This document shows positions 18,053 through 27,571 of a stretch of 64,000 nt of DNA, piece by piece. The notes beneath the pieces are model-generated. The model did no database searches. It was not told where the DNA came from and saw nothing but the letters and a program-made list of their open reading frames with translations. The stretch comes from Candidatus Pantoea deserta (GTDB lineage Bacteria; Pseudomonadota; Gammaproteobacteria; Enterobacterales; Enterobacteriaceae). The stretch lies in contig NZ_RMVG01000019.1 in assembly GCF_003813865.1 (NCBI RefSeq), forward strand, positions 31,811 to 95,810, given 5' to 3'. Numbering within the stretch: position 1 is the first letter of the stretch; the number at the start of each line of letters is the position of its first letter. The position numbers were made by a program, and so were the translations under genes.

Positions 18053-18124
18053 ATGTGGAAAAAACCTGAATTTGTTGATTTACGTCTCGGTCTGGAAGTG
18101 ACGCTGTACATCTCCAACCGTTAA
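18053..18124 (+). CDS. pqqA: PqqA, PQQ precursor peptide
   Basis: A 23-residue peptide beginning [16 protein letters not shown]. It carries the conserved E15-x-x-x-Y19 pair (GLEVTLYIS) whose side chains are joined by PqqE with PqqD and become PQQ. The start has AGAGGAAAAC upstream. It is the first gene of pqqABCDEF; a hairpin with a U-tract right after the stop probably lets most transcripts end here, giving more precursor than enzyme. Confidence 0.98.
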   Translation: MWKKPEFVDLRLGLEVTLYISNR

Positions 18125-18129
18125 TATCC

Positions 18130-18159
18130 ATGCCCGCCAGCTGCGCGGGCATTTTGTTT
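18130..18159 (+). terminator. Attenuator-like hairpin between pqqA and pqqB
   Basis: Stem ATGCCCGC (18130-18137) with GCGGGCAT (18145-18152), seven-base loop, followed by TTTTGTTT. It lies six bases after the pqqA stop and before pqqB. A partial terminator here would raise the ratio of pqqA to pqqBCDEF transcripts. Confidence 0.8.
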
Positions 18160-18177
18160 CAACGCCGGGTTTCCCCT

Positions 18178-19095
18178 ATGTTTATCAAAGTCCTTGGATC
18201 CGCCGCAGGCGGTGGGTTTCCTCAGTGGAACTGTAACTGCGCCAACTGTCAGGGCGTGCGCAACGGCACTATTCAGGCCAGCGCGCGAACGCAATCCTCG
18301 ATTATTCTCAGCGACGACGGCGAAAACTGGGTGTTATGCAACGCCTCGCCGGACATCAGCCAGCAGATCGCCCATACGCCAGAACTGATAAAAAAAGGCG
18401 TGCTGCGCGGCACCGCCATCGGCGCGATTATCCTTACCGACAGCCAGATCGATCACACCACCGGACTGTTAAGCCTGCGCGAAGGCTGTCCGCATCAGGT
18501 GTGGTGCACGCCCGAAGTCCATAACGATCTCACCAGCGGCTTTCCTGTCTTTACCATGCTGAAACACTGGAACGGCGGGCTACAGCACCGTCCGATTGCG
18601 CCGCTGGAGCCGTTCTCCGTCGACGTCTGTCCGAGGCTGCGCTTTACCGCTATCCCTATTCTCAGCAATGCGCCGCCCTATTCGCCGTATCGCGACCGGC
18701 CGCTGCCGGGCCACAATGTGGCGCTGTTTATCGAACATACCGCCAGCGGCCAGACGCTGCTTTACGCGCCGGGCCTCGGCGAACCCGACGCGGTGATCCT
18801 GCCCTGGCTGCACAAGGCCGACTGTCTGTTGATTGACGGCACCGTCTGGAAAGATGACGAGCTACAGGCCACCGGCGTCGGCACCAACACCGGCAAGGCG
18901 ATGGGCCATCTGGCGCTCTCTGACGAGCAGGGGCTGATGGCGCTGCTGGCGTCGCTGCCGGCGAAACGCAAAATCCTTATTCATATTAACAACACCAATC
19001 CGATCCTCGACGAGCAGTCGCCCCAGCGTCAGTTTCTGACGCAGCAGGGCATTGAAGTGAGCTGGGACGGTATGGCGATTCACCTTCAGGGCTGA
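18178..19095 (+). CDS. pqqB: PqqB, MBL-fold PQQ biosynthesis protein
   Basis: A 305-residue metallo-beta-lactamase-fold protein starting [19 protein letters not shown]; the upstream in-frame start at 18130 would overlap the hairpin and add a non-conserved leader. Features: the structural zinc motif C-N-C-A-N-C (C19, C21, C24), [15 protein letters not shown], and C-terminal [18 protein letters not shown]. PqqB is reported to act as a hydroxylase on the Glu-Tyr intermediate before PqqC. Cytoplasmic, second enzyme gene of the operon. Confidence 0.97.
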   Translation: MFIKVLGSAAGGGFPQWNCNCANCQGVRNGTIQASARTQSSIILSDDGENWVLCNASPDISQQIAHTPELIKKGVLRGTAIGAIILTDSQIDHTTGLLSLREGCPHQVWCTPEVHNDLTSGFPVFTMLKHWNGGLQHRPIAPLEPFSVDVCPRLRFTAIPILSNAPPYSPYRDRPLPGHNVALFIEHTASGQTLLYAPGLGEPDAVILPWLHKADCLLIDGTVWKDDELQATGVGTNTGKAMGHLALSDEQGLMALLASLPAKRKILIHINNTNPILDEQSPQRQFLTQQGIEVSWDGMAIHLQG

Positions 19096-19098
19096 GTG

Positions 19099-19854
19099 AT
19101 GCAACTAACCGAGACGCTGACGCCGCAGGCGTTTGAACAGGCGCTGCGCGATAAAGGCGCTTACTACCATATCCATCATCCTTACCATATCGCGATGCAC
19201 AACGGCAGCGCGACGCGCGAGCAAATTCAGGGGTGGGTGGCGAACCGCTTCTATTATCAGACCAGCATTCCGCTGAAAGACGCGGCGATCATGGCGAACT
19301 GCCCGGATCCCGCCACGCGCCGCAAGTGGGTGCAGCGCATTCTGGATCATGACGGCAGCAACGGTCAGGATGGCGGCATCGAAGCCTGGCTTCAGCTGGG
19401 CGAAGCGGTCGGGCTGACGCGCGACGCGCTGCTGTCGGAGCGGCATGTGCTGCCGGGCGTGCGCTTTGCGGTGGATGCCTATGTTAATTTTGCGCGCCGC
19501 GCCAACTGGCAGGAAGCGGCGTGCAGTTCGCTGACCGAGCTGTTCGCGCCGCAGATCCACCAGTCGCGCCTCGACAGCTGGCCGCAGCACTATCCCTGGA
19601 TTAAAGAAGAGGGCTACTTCTATTTCCGCAGCCGTCTGAGCCAGGCGAACCGCGACGTCGAGCACGGTCTGGCGCTGGCGCTGGAATTTTGCAATACGGT
19701 GGAGAAGCAGAACCGGATGCTGGAAATTCTGCAATTTAAACTCGATATTTTGTGGACGATGCTGGACGCCATGACCATGGCGTATGAGCTGAAGCGCCCC
19801 CCTTACCATACGGTCACCGATCAGGCGGCCTGGCACAGCACAAGACTGGTATAA
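19099..19854 (+). CDS. pqqC: PqqC, PQQ synthase
   Basis: A 251-residue all-helical cofactor-free oxidase that performs the final ring closure and eight-electron oxidation to PQQ. Conserved signatures are present: [43 protein letters not shown], and [21 protein letters not shown] precedes the ATG directly; the ATG at 19099 gives the family length. It starts three bases after the pqqB stop, so translation is coupled. Confidence 0.97.
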   Translation: MQLTETLTPQAFEQALRDKGAYYHIHHPYHIAMHNGSATREQIQGWVANRFYYQTSIPLKDAAIMANCPDPATRRKWVQRILDHDGSNGQDGGIEAWLQLGEAVGLTRDALLSERHVLPGVRFAVDAYVNFARRANWQEAACSSLTELFAPQIHQSRLDSWPQHYPWIKEEGYFYFRSRLSQANRDVEHGLALALEFCNTVEKQNRMLEILQFKLDILWTMLDAMTMAYELKRPPYHTVTDQAAWHSTRLV

Positions 19855-19858
19855 CATC

Positions 19859-20137
19859 ATGAATGACAACGCAATTCCTGTTTTCCGTCGCGGCTATCGC
19901 ATGCAGTGGGAAGCCGCGCAGGAGAGCCACGTGGTGCTCTATCCGGAAGGCATGGCGAAGCTGAATGAAACGGCCGCCGCTATCCTTGAGCTGGTGAACG
20001 GTAAAGAGAGCGTGAGCGCCATTATCGCCACGCTTGACGCGCGCTTCCCCGAAGCGGGCGGCGTCGGCGACGACGTAAAAGATTTCCTGCGCGCGGCGTA
20101 TGAACAAAAGTGGATACAGTTTCGTGACCCAGAATAA
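19859..20137 (+). CDS. pqqD: PqqD, PqqA-binding chaperone
   Basis: A 92-residue RRE-type peptide chaperone ([41 protein letters not shown]). PqqD binds PqqA and presents it to the radical SAM enzyme PqqE. The stop overlaps the pqqE start by 14 bases, which fits their joint action. Confidence 0.96.
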   Translation: MNDNAIPVFRRGYRMQWEAAQESHVVLYPEGMAKLNETAAAILELVNGKESVSAIIATLDARFPEAGGVGDDVKDFLRAAYEQKWIQFRDPE

Positions 20138-21266
20138 ACCTGCCGTTAATCCGCCGCTCTGGCTGCTGGCGGAGCTGACCTATCGCTGCCCGCTACAGTG
20201 TCCCTACTGCTCGAATCCGCTGGATTTCGCCCAGCAGGAAAAAGAGCTGACCACTGAGCAGTGGATTGAGGTGTTTCGCCAGGCGCGCGCTATGGGCAGC
20301 GTCCAGCTCGGTTTTTCCGGCGGCGAACCGCTGACGCGTAAAGATCTGCCGGAGCTGATCCGCGCGGCGCGCGACCTCGGCTTCTATACCAATCTGATCA
20401 CCTCCGGCATCGGCCTGACGGAGAAAAAGCTCGACGCCTTTGCCGACGCCGGTCTGGATCATATTCAGATCAGTTTTCAGGCGAGCGACGAAACGCTCAA
20501 CGCTGCGCTGGCCGGGTCGAAAAAAGCCTTCCAGCAGAAGCTGGAGATGGCGCGCGCGGTGAAGAAACATGGCTATCCGATGGTGTTGAACTTTGTGTTA
20601 CACCGTCACAATATTGACCAGATCGACAAGATTATCGATCTCTGTATCGAGCTGGAAGCGGATGACGTCGAGCTGGCGACCTGCCAGTTTTACGGCTGGG
20701 CGCAGCTTAACCGTCAGGGGCTGTTGCCCACGCGCGAGCAGATTGCGCAGGCGGAGGCGGTGGTCAGCCGCTATCGCGAGCGTATGAGCGGCACCGGCAA
20801 CCTGACTAATTTGCTGTTCGTCACCCCGGACTATTATGAAGAGCGGCCCAAGCCCTGTATGGGCGGCTGGGGAGCGATTTTTCTCAGCGTCACGCCGGAA
20901 GGCACAGCGCTGCCGTGTCACAGCGCGCGCCAGCTGCCGGTCGCCTTTCCTTCCGTGCTGGAGCAGCCGCTGGAGGAGATCTGGTATCACTCCTTTGGCT
21001 TTAACCGCTATCGCGGCTTCGACTGGATGCCTGAGCCTTGCCGCTCGTGTGATGAGAAAGAGAAAGACTTTGGCGGCTGCCGCTGTCAGGCCTTTATGCT
21101 GACCGGCAACGCGGACAATGCTGATCCGGTGTGCAGCAAGTCGCCGCAACACGAGGTGATCCTTGAGGCGCGACGCGAAGCGGCGTGTAGCGACGTGAAG
21201 ATCGGTCAGCTGCAGTTCCGCAACCGCGCCAACTCGCAGCTAATCTACAAAACCCGGACCTTTTAA
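20124..21266 (+). CDS. pqqE: PqqE, radical SAM/SPASM Glu-Tyr cross-linking enzyme
   Basis: 380 residues from the GTG at 20124 ([20 protein letters not shown]), the position matching known enteric PqqE; a longer frame from 20100 lies within pqqD. The radical SAM motif C22-PLQ-C26-PY-C29 and SAM-binding [13 protein letters not shown] are intact. The C-terminal SPASM region has the auxiliary-cluster cysteines ([43 protein letters not shown]). It forms the C-C bond between Glu15 and Tyr19 of PqqA. Confidence 0.97.
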   Translation: MTQNKPAVNPPLWLLAELTYRCPLQCPYCSNPLDFAQQEKELTTEQWIEVFRQARAMGSVQLGFSGGEPLTRKDLPELIRAARDLGFYTNLITSGIGLTEKKLDAFADAGLDHIQISFQASDETLNAALAGSKKAFQQKLEMARAVKKHGYPMVLNFVLHRHNIDQIDKIIDLCIELEADDVELATCQFYGWAQLNRQGLLPTREQIAQAEAVVSRYRERMSGTGNLTNLLFVTPDYYEERPKPCMGGWGAIFLSVTPEGTALPCHSARQLPVAFPSVLEQPLEEIWYHSFGFNRYRGFDWMPEPCRSCDEKEKDFGGCRCQAFMLTGNADNADPVCSKSPQHEVILEARREAACSDVKIGQLQFRNRANSQLIYKTRTF

Positions 21267-21268
21267 CC

Positions 21269-23554
21269 ATGTCTGAACAGCGCCAGCTGCGGCTGCCGAA
21301 TGGCCTGCGCGTTACGCTAATCCATCAGCCGGACGCGCGTCAGGCCGCCGCGCTGGCGCAGGTTGCGGCGGGTAGCCATGATGAACCCGAACGCTGGCCG
21401 GGACTGGCGCATCTGCTGGAACATCTGCTGTTCAGCGACAGCGCCGCTTATCAGGGAAACGATCGGCTAATGCCCTGGGTGCAGGCGGCGGGCGGACGGC
21501 TGAACGCCACGACGCTGACGCGCAGCAGCGCCTGGTTTTTTGAGGTGGAACCCGGTCTGCTGGCCGAGGGGGTGACGCGGCTGGCGGATATGCTGGCCGC
21601 GCCGCAGTTTACGCCTGAGGCGATTGCGCAGGAATCGGCCGTGATCGATGCCGAATACCAGCTTATTCAGCAGCATACGCCGTCACGACGCGAAGCCGCG
21701 CTCTTTACCCGCGTCAGCGCTCCGTCTGCTTTTCAGCGTTTCCATATTGGCAGTCGCCAGGCGTTTGGCGCAGACAGCGGGGCGCTGAAACAGGCGCTGC
21801 ACCAGTTTCACCAGCAATTTTTTCATACCGGACAGATATCGCTGTGGCTGCAAGGACCGCAGTCGCTGGACGAACTGGCGCAGCTGGCGCTGCGCGTTAG
21901 CCAGTCGCTGCCGCAGGGCGGGGAACGCGAGCCGCAGGCAGCCGCTCCTGGTTTCGTCGCCGATGCGGATATTGCGCTGCATACCCAGGGACACGGCCAG
22001 CTCTGGATCAGCGCTTATCTGAGGGGCGATATCGATGCGATTCGTGACGGTGTCACTTTGCTGCGCGAATTTTTGCAGGACGAAGCGCCTGGCGGCGCGA
22101 TGGCCAGCCTGCGTCAGCGCCGCTGGGCGCAGCAGCTTGAGGTGAAATGGCTCTGTCTGGACCGCGCCGGAGGCTGGCTGGCGTTGCAGTTCGACACCGA
22201 TCATCCTGACGCCGTCTGCGCCTGGTTTTCACATGCGCTGCGAGCGCTGGCAACTACGTCACCGCAGCAGCAGCGTCACTACCTGCATTTAGCGCAGCAG
22301 CGATTTGCGGCGCTGATGCCGCTCGATCAGCTGCGCGAACGCGCCTTTGGATTTGCCCCGCCAGCGGGCGCGGAGGGTTTTATGCCGCTGCTGCGACAGC
22401 TGGCTGACGCGCCGCAGGCGCGGCTGTGGAGTGCGGCCAGCGTGCAGGGCGAACCGGTCGAAACCCAGGGATTCAGGCTGATGCTGCGCGCCTGGCGGCC
22501 GGTATCCGTTCAGGACGCGCCGCCTGCCTTGCAGTTTCATCCGCTGGCGCAGCCTGCCGCAGCGCTGACGCCGCCCGACGCCCGCGCGCCGCTGCTGCAT
22601 CTCGCCGCCGACAGCGCGCCCGCTACCTTACTGCTGCGGCCCGACTTTTTCACCGCGCTCAGCCCGGCGACGGCGGTCGGCCTCGACCGACAACTGCGCC
22701 CGCTTTTTGCGCTCTTGCGTCATCAGGGGGGCGCAGCGGGCTGGCGGGAAAGTCAGGGCAGCTGGCAGCTGGAAGCCCAGCTACCCTCAGGCTGTGAGGC
22801 CTGGCTGGCTTCGCTGCCTGACGCGCTACGTTTTCCGGCAAAAGACAGGCGCGCCGCGCCGCCGGACGATGTGGCGATTCGCGAGCTGCTGCGCCAGCTG
22901 CCGCAGGCTGTCAGTATAACCGCCGGGACAGGCCGCTGGCGCGCCGCGCTGCATGGCGGAACCGCAAAGCAGTATGCCGCAGTCGCGCAGTGGCTGGCCC
23001 CGATAGTCTGGGATGCCGGTCGCCCTGAACAGCCCGAACGGCGGGGCAGACAGCTGATCGTCGATCATCCAGGCAAAGACAGCGCGCTGCTGCTGTTTCT
23101 GCCTTGCCCACCGGCGGTCCCGCTGGCGGCGCTGCGCGCCCTGGCGCTGCTGATGGAGCCGCGTTTTTTTCAGCGCATGCGTGTTGAGCAGCAGATCGGC
23201 TATGTGGTCAGCTGCCGCTATCATCGCTGTGCCGATCGCGACGGCATTCTTTTTGCGCTTCAGTCGCCTGACATCGCGCCCGACGCGCTGCTGGCGCAGT
23301 GCCACACTTTTCTGCAACAGCTACGCATAGCGGACGACCCGCAAATACTGGAAAGCTGCCGGGCGCGCCTGCACGCGCTGCTTGCTGCTCCGCAGGAGGC
23401 GGTCGCGGCGATGCAGCTGGCGCTGCGCCGGGTGGGCGGACTGCGCGATATCGACGAGGCGTCGGTTGCCGCCCTGACTCAGACAGCGCTGCATCAGGCG
23501 CAGACGCATCTTCTGAACGAGTGGCACAGCGGCGTCCTGCTGCGCACCCGTTGA
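21269..23554 (+). CDS. pqqF: PqqF, M16-family zinc protease
   Basis: A 761-residue insulinase-type protease, the size of Klebsiella PqqF. The inverted zinc motif H48-L-L-E51-H52 (GLAHLLEHLLF) is intact near the N-terminus, with the downstream Glu region in AIAQESAVIDAEYQ. The C-terminal inactive M16 half includes FFQRMRVEQQIGYVVSCRYH. It is thought to cleave the cross-linked PqqA peptide. Starts three bases after pqqE; last gene of the operon. The 295 bases after it hold no gene. Confidence 0.95.
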   Translation: MSEQRQLRLPNGLRVTLIHQPDARQAAALAQVAAGSHDEPERWPGLAHLLEHLLFSDSAAYQGNDRLMPWVQAAGGRLNATTLTRSSAWFFEVEPGLLAEGVTRLADMLAAPQFTPEAIAQESAVIDAEYQLIQQHTPSRREAALFTRVSAPSAFQRFHIGSRQAFGADSGALKQALHQFHQQFFHTGQISLWLQGPQSLDELAQLALRVSQSLPQGGEREPQAAAPGFVADADIALHTQGHGQLWISAYLRGDIDAIRDGVTLLREFLQDEAPGGAMASLRQRRWAQQLEVKWLCLDRAGGWLALQFDTDHPDAVCAWFSHALRALATTSPQQQRHYLHLAQQRFAALMPLDQLRERAFGFAPPAGAEGFMPLLRQLADAPQARLWSAASVQGEPVETQGFRLMLRAWRPVSVQDAPPALQFHPLAQPAAALTPPDARAPLLHLAADSAPATLLLRPDFFTALSPATAVGLDRQLRPLFALLRHQGGAAGWRESQGSWQLEAQLPSGCEAWLASLPDALRFPAKDRRAAPPDDVAIRELLRQLPQAVSITAGTGRWRAALHGGTAKQYAAVAQWLAPIVWDAGRPEQPERRGRQLIVDHPGKDSALLLFLPCPPAVPLAALRALALLMEPRFFQRMRVEQQIGYVVSCRYHRCADRDGILFALQSPDIAPDALLAQCHTFLQQLRIADDPQILESCRARLHALLAAPQEAVAAMQLALRRVGGLRDIDEASVAALTQTALHQAQTHLLNEWHSGVLLRTR

Positions 23555-23849
23555 GACCGGAAGAGGCGCCCGGTACCAGGCCAGGTCTGCAACGCGGATT
23601 TTCAGCGCAGGCTCCGGAGAATCGTTTTAAACAGACTTTTGCCGCCACAGACGCTCCCGGTCGCGGTAAGCTTTCCCGCTTATTTTTCCGTAGCAACGCC
23701 AGTTGCTGTCGCATCAGGCTATTGCGCAATAGTCACGCCAGGATATTGCTGAATTTATTTGAAAATTAAGGCCAAAACTCTTCACTATATCTGCGCGTAC
23801 CTTTCAGCGACACTCATATGGATTCAGCTGTTTTTAAAAGGAACCTAAT

Positions 23850-24434
23850 GTGAAAAATTTTAAACGTCTTGCGCTGCCGCTGCTGGCCGCTACTGCCCTC
23901 TATGCCCCCCTGTCTCAGGCTGCCGCTCAGCACTACGAGCTTGATCCTGCGCATACTTCAGTGATTGTGACCTGGACTCACTTCGGTTTTTCTCATCCTA
24001 CGGCGGATATTCCAGACACTAAAGGCACGCTGGTGTTTGACAGCGAAAACCCAACCGCATCGCGCGTTGACGTTACGCTGCCGATTACGCAGATCGACAG
24101 CCATGTTGCGGCGCTGACCAAAGAATTTAAAGGCGCGGAGTACTTTGACACGGCCAAATACCCGACTGCGACTTTCCACAGCACCAAAGTCGTCGCCAAA
24201 GGCGACAATAAGTTTGACGTTGAAGGTAATCTGACGCTGAAGGGCATCACCAAACCGGTAACGCTGCACGCGACGCTGAACAAGCAGGGCGAGCATCCAA
24301 TGGTGAAAAAACAGGCCATTGGTTTTGACGCGACGGGAACCATTAAGCGTTCTGACTTTAAGCTGGATAAATATGTTCCGGCCGTTGGCGATGACGTCAC
24401 GCTGACGATTTCTACCGAAGCCTACGCGAAATAA
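23850..24434 (+). CDS. YceI-family periplasmic protein
   Basis: A 194-residue lipocalin-like beta-barrel protein with a signal peptide (LALPLLAATALYAPLSQAAA). YceI signatures: YELDPAHTSVIVTWTHFGFSHPTA, GAEYFDTAKYPTATFHSTKV, LTLKGITKPVTLHATLN and GFDATGTIKRSDFKLDKY. The start must be GTG at 23850: the overlapping ATG at 23848 reads straight into TGA. Related proteins bind polyisoprenoids and respond to pH or osmotic stress; the role here is unknown. A strong terminator follows. Confidence 0.9.
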   Translation: MKNFKRLALPLLAATALYAPLSQAAAQHYELDPAHTSVIVTWTHFGFSHPTADIPDTKGTLVFDSENPTASRVDVTLPITQIDSHVAALTKEFKGAEYFDTAKYPTATFHSTKVVAKGDNKFDVEGNLTLKGITKPVTLHATLNKQGEHPMVKKQAIGFDATGTIKRSDFKLDKYVPAVGDDVTLTISTEAYAK

Positions 24435-24439
24435 TCCTG

Positions 24440-24475
24440 ACGCTCTCTCTCATTATCGGGAGAGAGCGTTTTTTT
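24440..24475 (+). terminator. Rho-independent terminator after the yceI-like gene
   Basis: Stem ACGCTCTCTC (24440-24449) with GAGAGAGCGT (24460-24469), followed by seven T residues. Confidence 0.92.
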
Positions 24476-24905
24476 ATTGCCATACCGCTTATCTCCGCCT
24501 TATTTCTGCTTAATATCGGCGCTAAATGTGCCTGCCTCTGCCTGATAGTCACCCTTTGAACTATCACCTGTGAAATAACCCTTTGCGCGTGCAGTCAGCG
24601 TTAATACCCTGAAAGTGAGGTAGCAATCACAATTCCGTATTAATGCTGACAGCGTATGCATTATCGGGCGTGCCGCAGTAACGTCTTTAGGAAATTTTCT
24701 GCCAACCCGATGAAAGCAAAAAGAAAATAATTGCCGACCACATTTTATTAACTGTGATTTATCTCACAAATAACCCTCCCTGAGCAGCGGCGTCAAGCTC
24801 CTCGATTCATTAATCTCTGCGCAATCTGTGATGTCCATTGCAAATTCCAGCCCTTTATCCCGAAACAATAACCTTAAAGCTGATTAAGCCGAAGAGGTTT
24901 TCAAA
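24476..24905. other. Regulatory gap upstream of the PTS operon
   Basis: An AT-richer stretch without an open frame. It contains one clear CRP site (24753-24768) and probably the operon promoter; a possible -10 hexamer CATTAA lies at 24808-24813, which would place the CRP site near -60. No -35 box or regulator operator is convincing. Confidence 0.5.
24753..24768 (+). promoter_or_regulatory. CRP-cAMP binding site
   Basis: TGTGA-TTTATC-TCACA matches both half-sites of the CRP consensus exactly, with the correct six-base spacer. It lies about 140 bases before the first gene of the PTS operon, consistent with catabolite control. Confidence 0.88.
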
Positions 24906-25886
24906 ATGAGAATTGGCATGGTGATAAGCGGTGGCGACGTTAGCGGAATTAATAATTTTATCTTTCAGATCGCGCGGCTGGCTCAGGCAGAAATGGTGTT
25001 ATTTAACGGGGGCATTCCGGGCCTGCTTGACAATCGTCACCAGGAAATAACCTGGCGCGACTTAATTGATTATTCTGTGGCCGCTATTCCGCTAATTCAG
25101 TCCGGTCGGACGGAAAAAAAACTGATTCGCAGTGAATATGAACGCATTGCGCGGCAGCTGAAAGCGTTGCGCATCGACACATTAATTATGGCGGGAGGCG
25201 ACGGGTCGCTGCAATTTCTGCATACCCTGAGCGAATTTGGCGTTAACTGTTTCGGCGTCGGCATGACCATTGATAACGATGTGTTCGGCAGCGATTACAC
25301 CATTGGTTTTTCCACTGCCTGCGAGCAGGTATTAAAAGAGGTGGCGAAGCTGCGCAATACCGGGCGCGCGCTCACCGGCCGCATCTTTATGGCGGAACTG
25401 CTGGGCGGCTTTTGCGGCGAGCTGACGCTTCAGTCAGCGATTAAAAGTAATGCCGATTTCGCCCTGATCCCGGAGTGCCAGATCCCGGTACCGCAGCTTG
25501 CCGAACGCATCCGGGCGCGTCTGGAGATACAGAACAGCGTGGTGATCCTCTGCTCGGAAGGCTACACGCGGGAGTATTCACCTGGTTTTCAGGGGGCTAT
25601 CGATACCCTGATCAAACAGCTGGAGCCTCTTACCGGCGTGCGGGTGCGGAAAACGATTATCGGCTATGGCCTGCGTAATGGCGATCCCACCTGCGAAGAG
25701 ATTTATCAGGGCGCCATCATGGCGACCGAAGTGGTGCGTTGTATTCAATCGGGCATGCGAAATAAAGCCGTGATCATTAACGGCAGCAATAAACCTATTC
25801 CTATTGATCTTATTAGCATGAAAAAACGGCTTGTCGATACTGAAGGGCATTATTACAAACTCGCTAAACAACTCAATATAATCTGA
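24906..25886 (+). CDS. 6-phosphofructokinase-family sugar-phosphate kinase
   Basis: A 326-residue PFK-family enzyme (E. coli PfkA has 320). Motifs: SGGDVSGINNFI for the GGDxPGxN loop (Ser instead of Pro), MAGGDGSLQFLH (Gly after GGD, typical of ATP users rather than PPi users) and VGMTIDNDVFGSDYTIGFSTA with the catalytic Asp. The residue before TIDND is Met, where ATP enzymes usually have Gly and PPi enzymes Lys. First gene of the PTS operon; with the class II aldolase downstream it probably turns a ketose 6-phosphate into a 1,6-bisphosphate. The sugar is unknown. Confidence 0.82.
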   Translation: MRIGMVISGGDVSGINNFIFQIARLAQAEMVLFNGGIPGLLDNRHQEITWRDLIDYSVAAIPLIQSGRTEKKLIRSEYERIARQLKALRIDTLIMAGGDGSLQFLHTLSEFGVNCFGVGMTIDNDVFGSDYTIGFSTACEQVLKEVAKLRNTGRALTGRIFMAELLGGFCGELTLQSAIKSNADFALIPECQIPVPQLAERIRARLEIQNSVVILCSEGYTREYSPGFQGAIDTLIKQLEPLTGVRVRKTIIGYGLRNGDPTCEEIYQGAIMATEVVRCIQSGMRNKAVIINGSNKPIPIDLISMKKRLVDTEGHYYKLAKQLNII

Positions 25887-25896
25887 GGAGATTGCC

Positions 25897-26211
25897 ATGC
25901 TTAAAATATTATGCGTCTGCGGCTGCGGGCTGGGATCCAGTTTTGCCATTGAAATGAGCGCCAAAGCGGTATTAAAGAAGCTGGAAATAGACGCTGACAT
26001 CGATCATACCACTATCTCAGAGGCCAGCGCGTTTAAGTCTGATATTATTTTAACGCAAAAAGCCTTTGCCGACGTGCTTAATGCCGACGCCAGCCCGGAG
26101 GAGATGAAGCGCGTTATTGTACTGAACCGGCTGACTGATAAAGGTGAAATCGAAGAGAAGATTTTAGCCTTCCTCAAAGAGCATAATCTTAAGGTCGCGA
26201 ACCATGAATAG
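25897..26211 (+). CDS. PTS EIIB, ascorbate/Ula-type
   Basis: A 104-residue EIIB with the phospho-cysteine loop near the N-terminus (ILCVCGCGLGSSFA; by alignment with UlaB-type CGxGxGSS the active residue is C8). It passes phosphate from EIIA to the incoming sugar. It overlaps the EIIC gene by eight bases and follows the kinase by 10 bases. Confidence 0.9.
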   Translation: MLKILCVCGCGLGSSFAIEMSAKAVLKKLEIDADIDHTTISEASAFKSDIILTQKAFADVLNADASPEEMKRVIVLNRLTDKGEIEEKILAFLKEHNLKVANHE

Positions 26212-27571
26212 TTTTATTAATTTTCTGGTCAAGGATCTGTTAGGGCAGGCCTCTATTCTGATCGCCTTTATTGCCCTGATCGGTCTGCTGCTGCAACGTA
26301 AATCCGCAGGGAAGGTCGTAGAGGGCACCTTTAAAACCCTGCTCGGATTTTTAATTATGATGGCTGGCATTAATATTATTGTCGGCACTTTAACCTTTCT
26401 CAATACCATTTTTACGCACGGATTTGGTATGCAGGGCTATATTACCGATGTGGCGGCGATTGCCGGTCTGGCTAACCGCGAGCTGGGTTCGGAAGTGGCC
26501 TTAACGCTGCTGGTGATCTTTGTCGTCAATATTATTATTGCGCGTATTACGCCCTTTAAATATATCTTCCTGACCGGACAGGCGCTGCTGTGGATGGCCA
26601 CTATCGGCACCGTAATTGGCTATAAAGCCGGACTGACTGGGCTGTCGCTGATTCTTACCGGCGGCATCTTCGGCGGCATTATGGCCGTTGTCATGCCTGC
26701 GCTGGCGCAGCCGGTGGTGCGCCGCATTACCGATTCAGACGACATCGCGCTTGGTCACTTCTGCACCATCGGCTATCTGGTTCAGGCGGCCGTCGCGAAA
26801 GTGGTCGGCAAAGGCTCGCGCTCCACAGAGGATCTTAAGCTGCCGGATAACTTTAAGTTCTTGCAGGATACCTATCTGGCGATGGGCATCGTCATGGTGC
26901 CGATGTACCTCATCCCGGCGCTGGCGGCGGGGCCGGCCTTTATCGCCCAGTACAGCAACGGCATGAACTATCTGATGTATGCCTTTATGCAGGCAATGCA
27001 GTTTGTCGCCGGGGTGTTTGTGCTGTACAGCGGCGTACGACTGTTGCTGAACGAACTGGTGCCTGCGTTTCGCGGCATTGCCATGCGTATCGTGCCGGAC
27101 GCCAGACCTGCGCTCGACTGTCCTGTGCTGTTTCCCTATGCGCCCAATGCCGTCATCGTGGGATTCCTTGCCACTACGCTCGGTTCGGTCATTGGCATGA
27201 TTCTCTTTCCGATGTTTGGGCTGGCGATGATCCTGCCTGGCCTGCTTACTAACTTTTTCGCCGGCGGCGCGGCAGGAGTATTCGGCAACGCGCTGGGCGG
27301 CCGTCGCGGCGCGGTAATCGGCGGAGTCGTGCACGGCCTGTTTATCACCTTTTTGCCCGCCATTCTGGTGCCGATGCTGGAAAGCTACGGTTTCACCGGC
27401 GTGACGTTCAGCGATGCCGACGTGATCAGCACCGGCCTGGTATTGGGGCACGCCTTCCAGGGCAACTGGCTGTTCGTCGCGCTGTTTGTACTCTTCATTA
27501 CCCTGATCGCCTGGTTTGTTAACGGAAAATCCACTAAACCCCGTGAGGAAAATATCCATGAGTCTGTATAA
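26204..27571 (+). CDS. PTS EIIC, UlaA/SgaT-type permease
   Basis: A 455-residue polytopic EIIC of the ascorbate-GAT superfamily: about 11 hydrophobic segments, with LLQRKSAGKVVEGTFKTLLGFLIMMAGINIIVG near the N-terminus, RITPFKYIFLTGQALLWMATIG, and FFAGGAAGVFGNALGGRRGAVIGGVVHGLFITFLPA. It transports and, with EIIB and EIIA, phosphorylates the substrate. Typical members carry L-ascorbate, but the PFK and aldolase neighbours argue for a hexose or hexitol-like substrate. Confidence 0.9.
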   Translation: MNSFINFLVKDLLGQASILIAFIALIGLLLQRKSAGKVVEGTFKTLLGFLIMMAGINIIVGTLTFLNTIFTHGFGMQGYITDVAAIAGLANRELGSEVALTLLVIFVVNIIIARITPFKYIFLTGQALLWMATIGTVIGYKAGLTGLSLILTGGIFGGIMAVVMPALAQPVVRRITDSDDIALGHFCTIGYLVQAAVAKVVGKGSRSTEDLKLPDNFKFLQDTYLAMGIVMVPMYLIPALAAGPAFIAQYSNGMNYLMYAFMQAMQFVAGVFVLYSGVRLLLNELVPAFRGIAMRIVPDARPALDCPVLFPYAPNAVIVGFLATTLGSVIGMILFPMFGLAMILPGLLTNFFAGGAAGVFGNALGGRRGAVIGGVVHGLFITFLPAILVPMLESYGFTGVTFSDADVISTGLVLGHAFQGNWLFVALFVLFITLIAWFVNGKSTKPREENIHESV

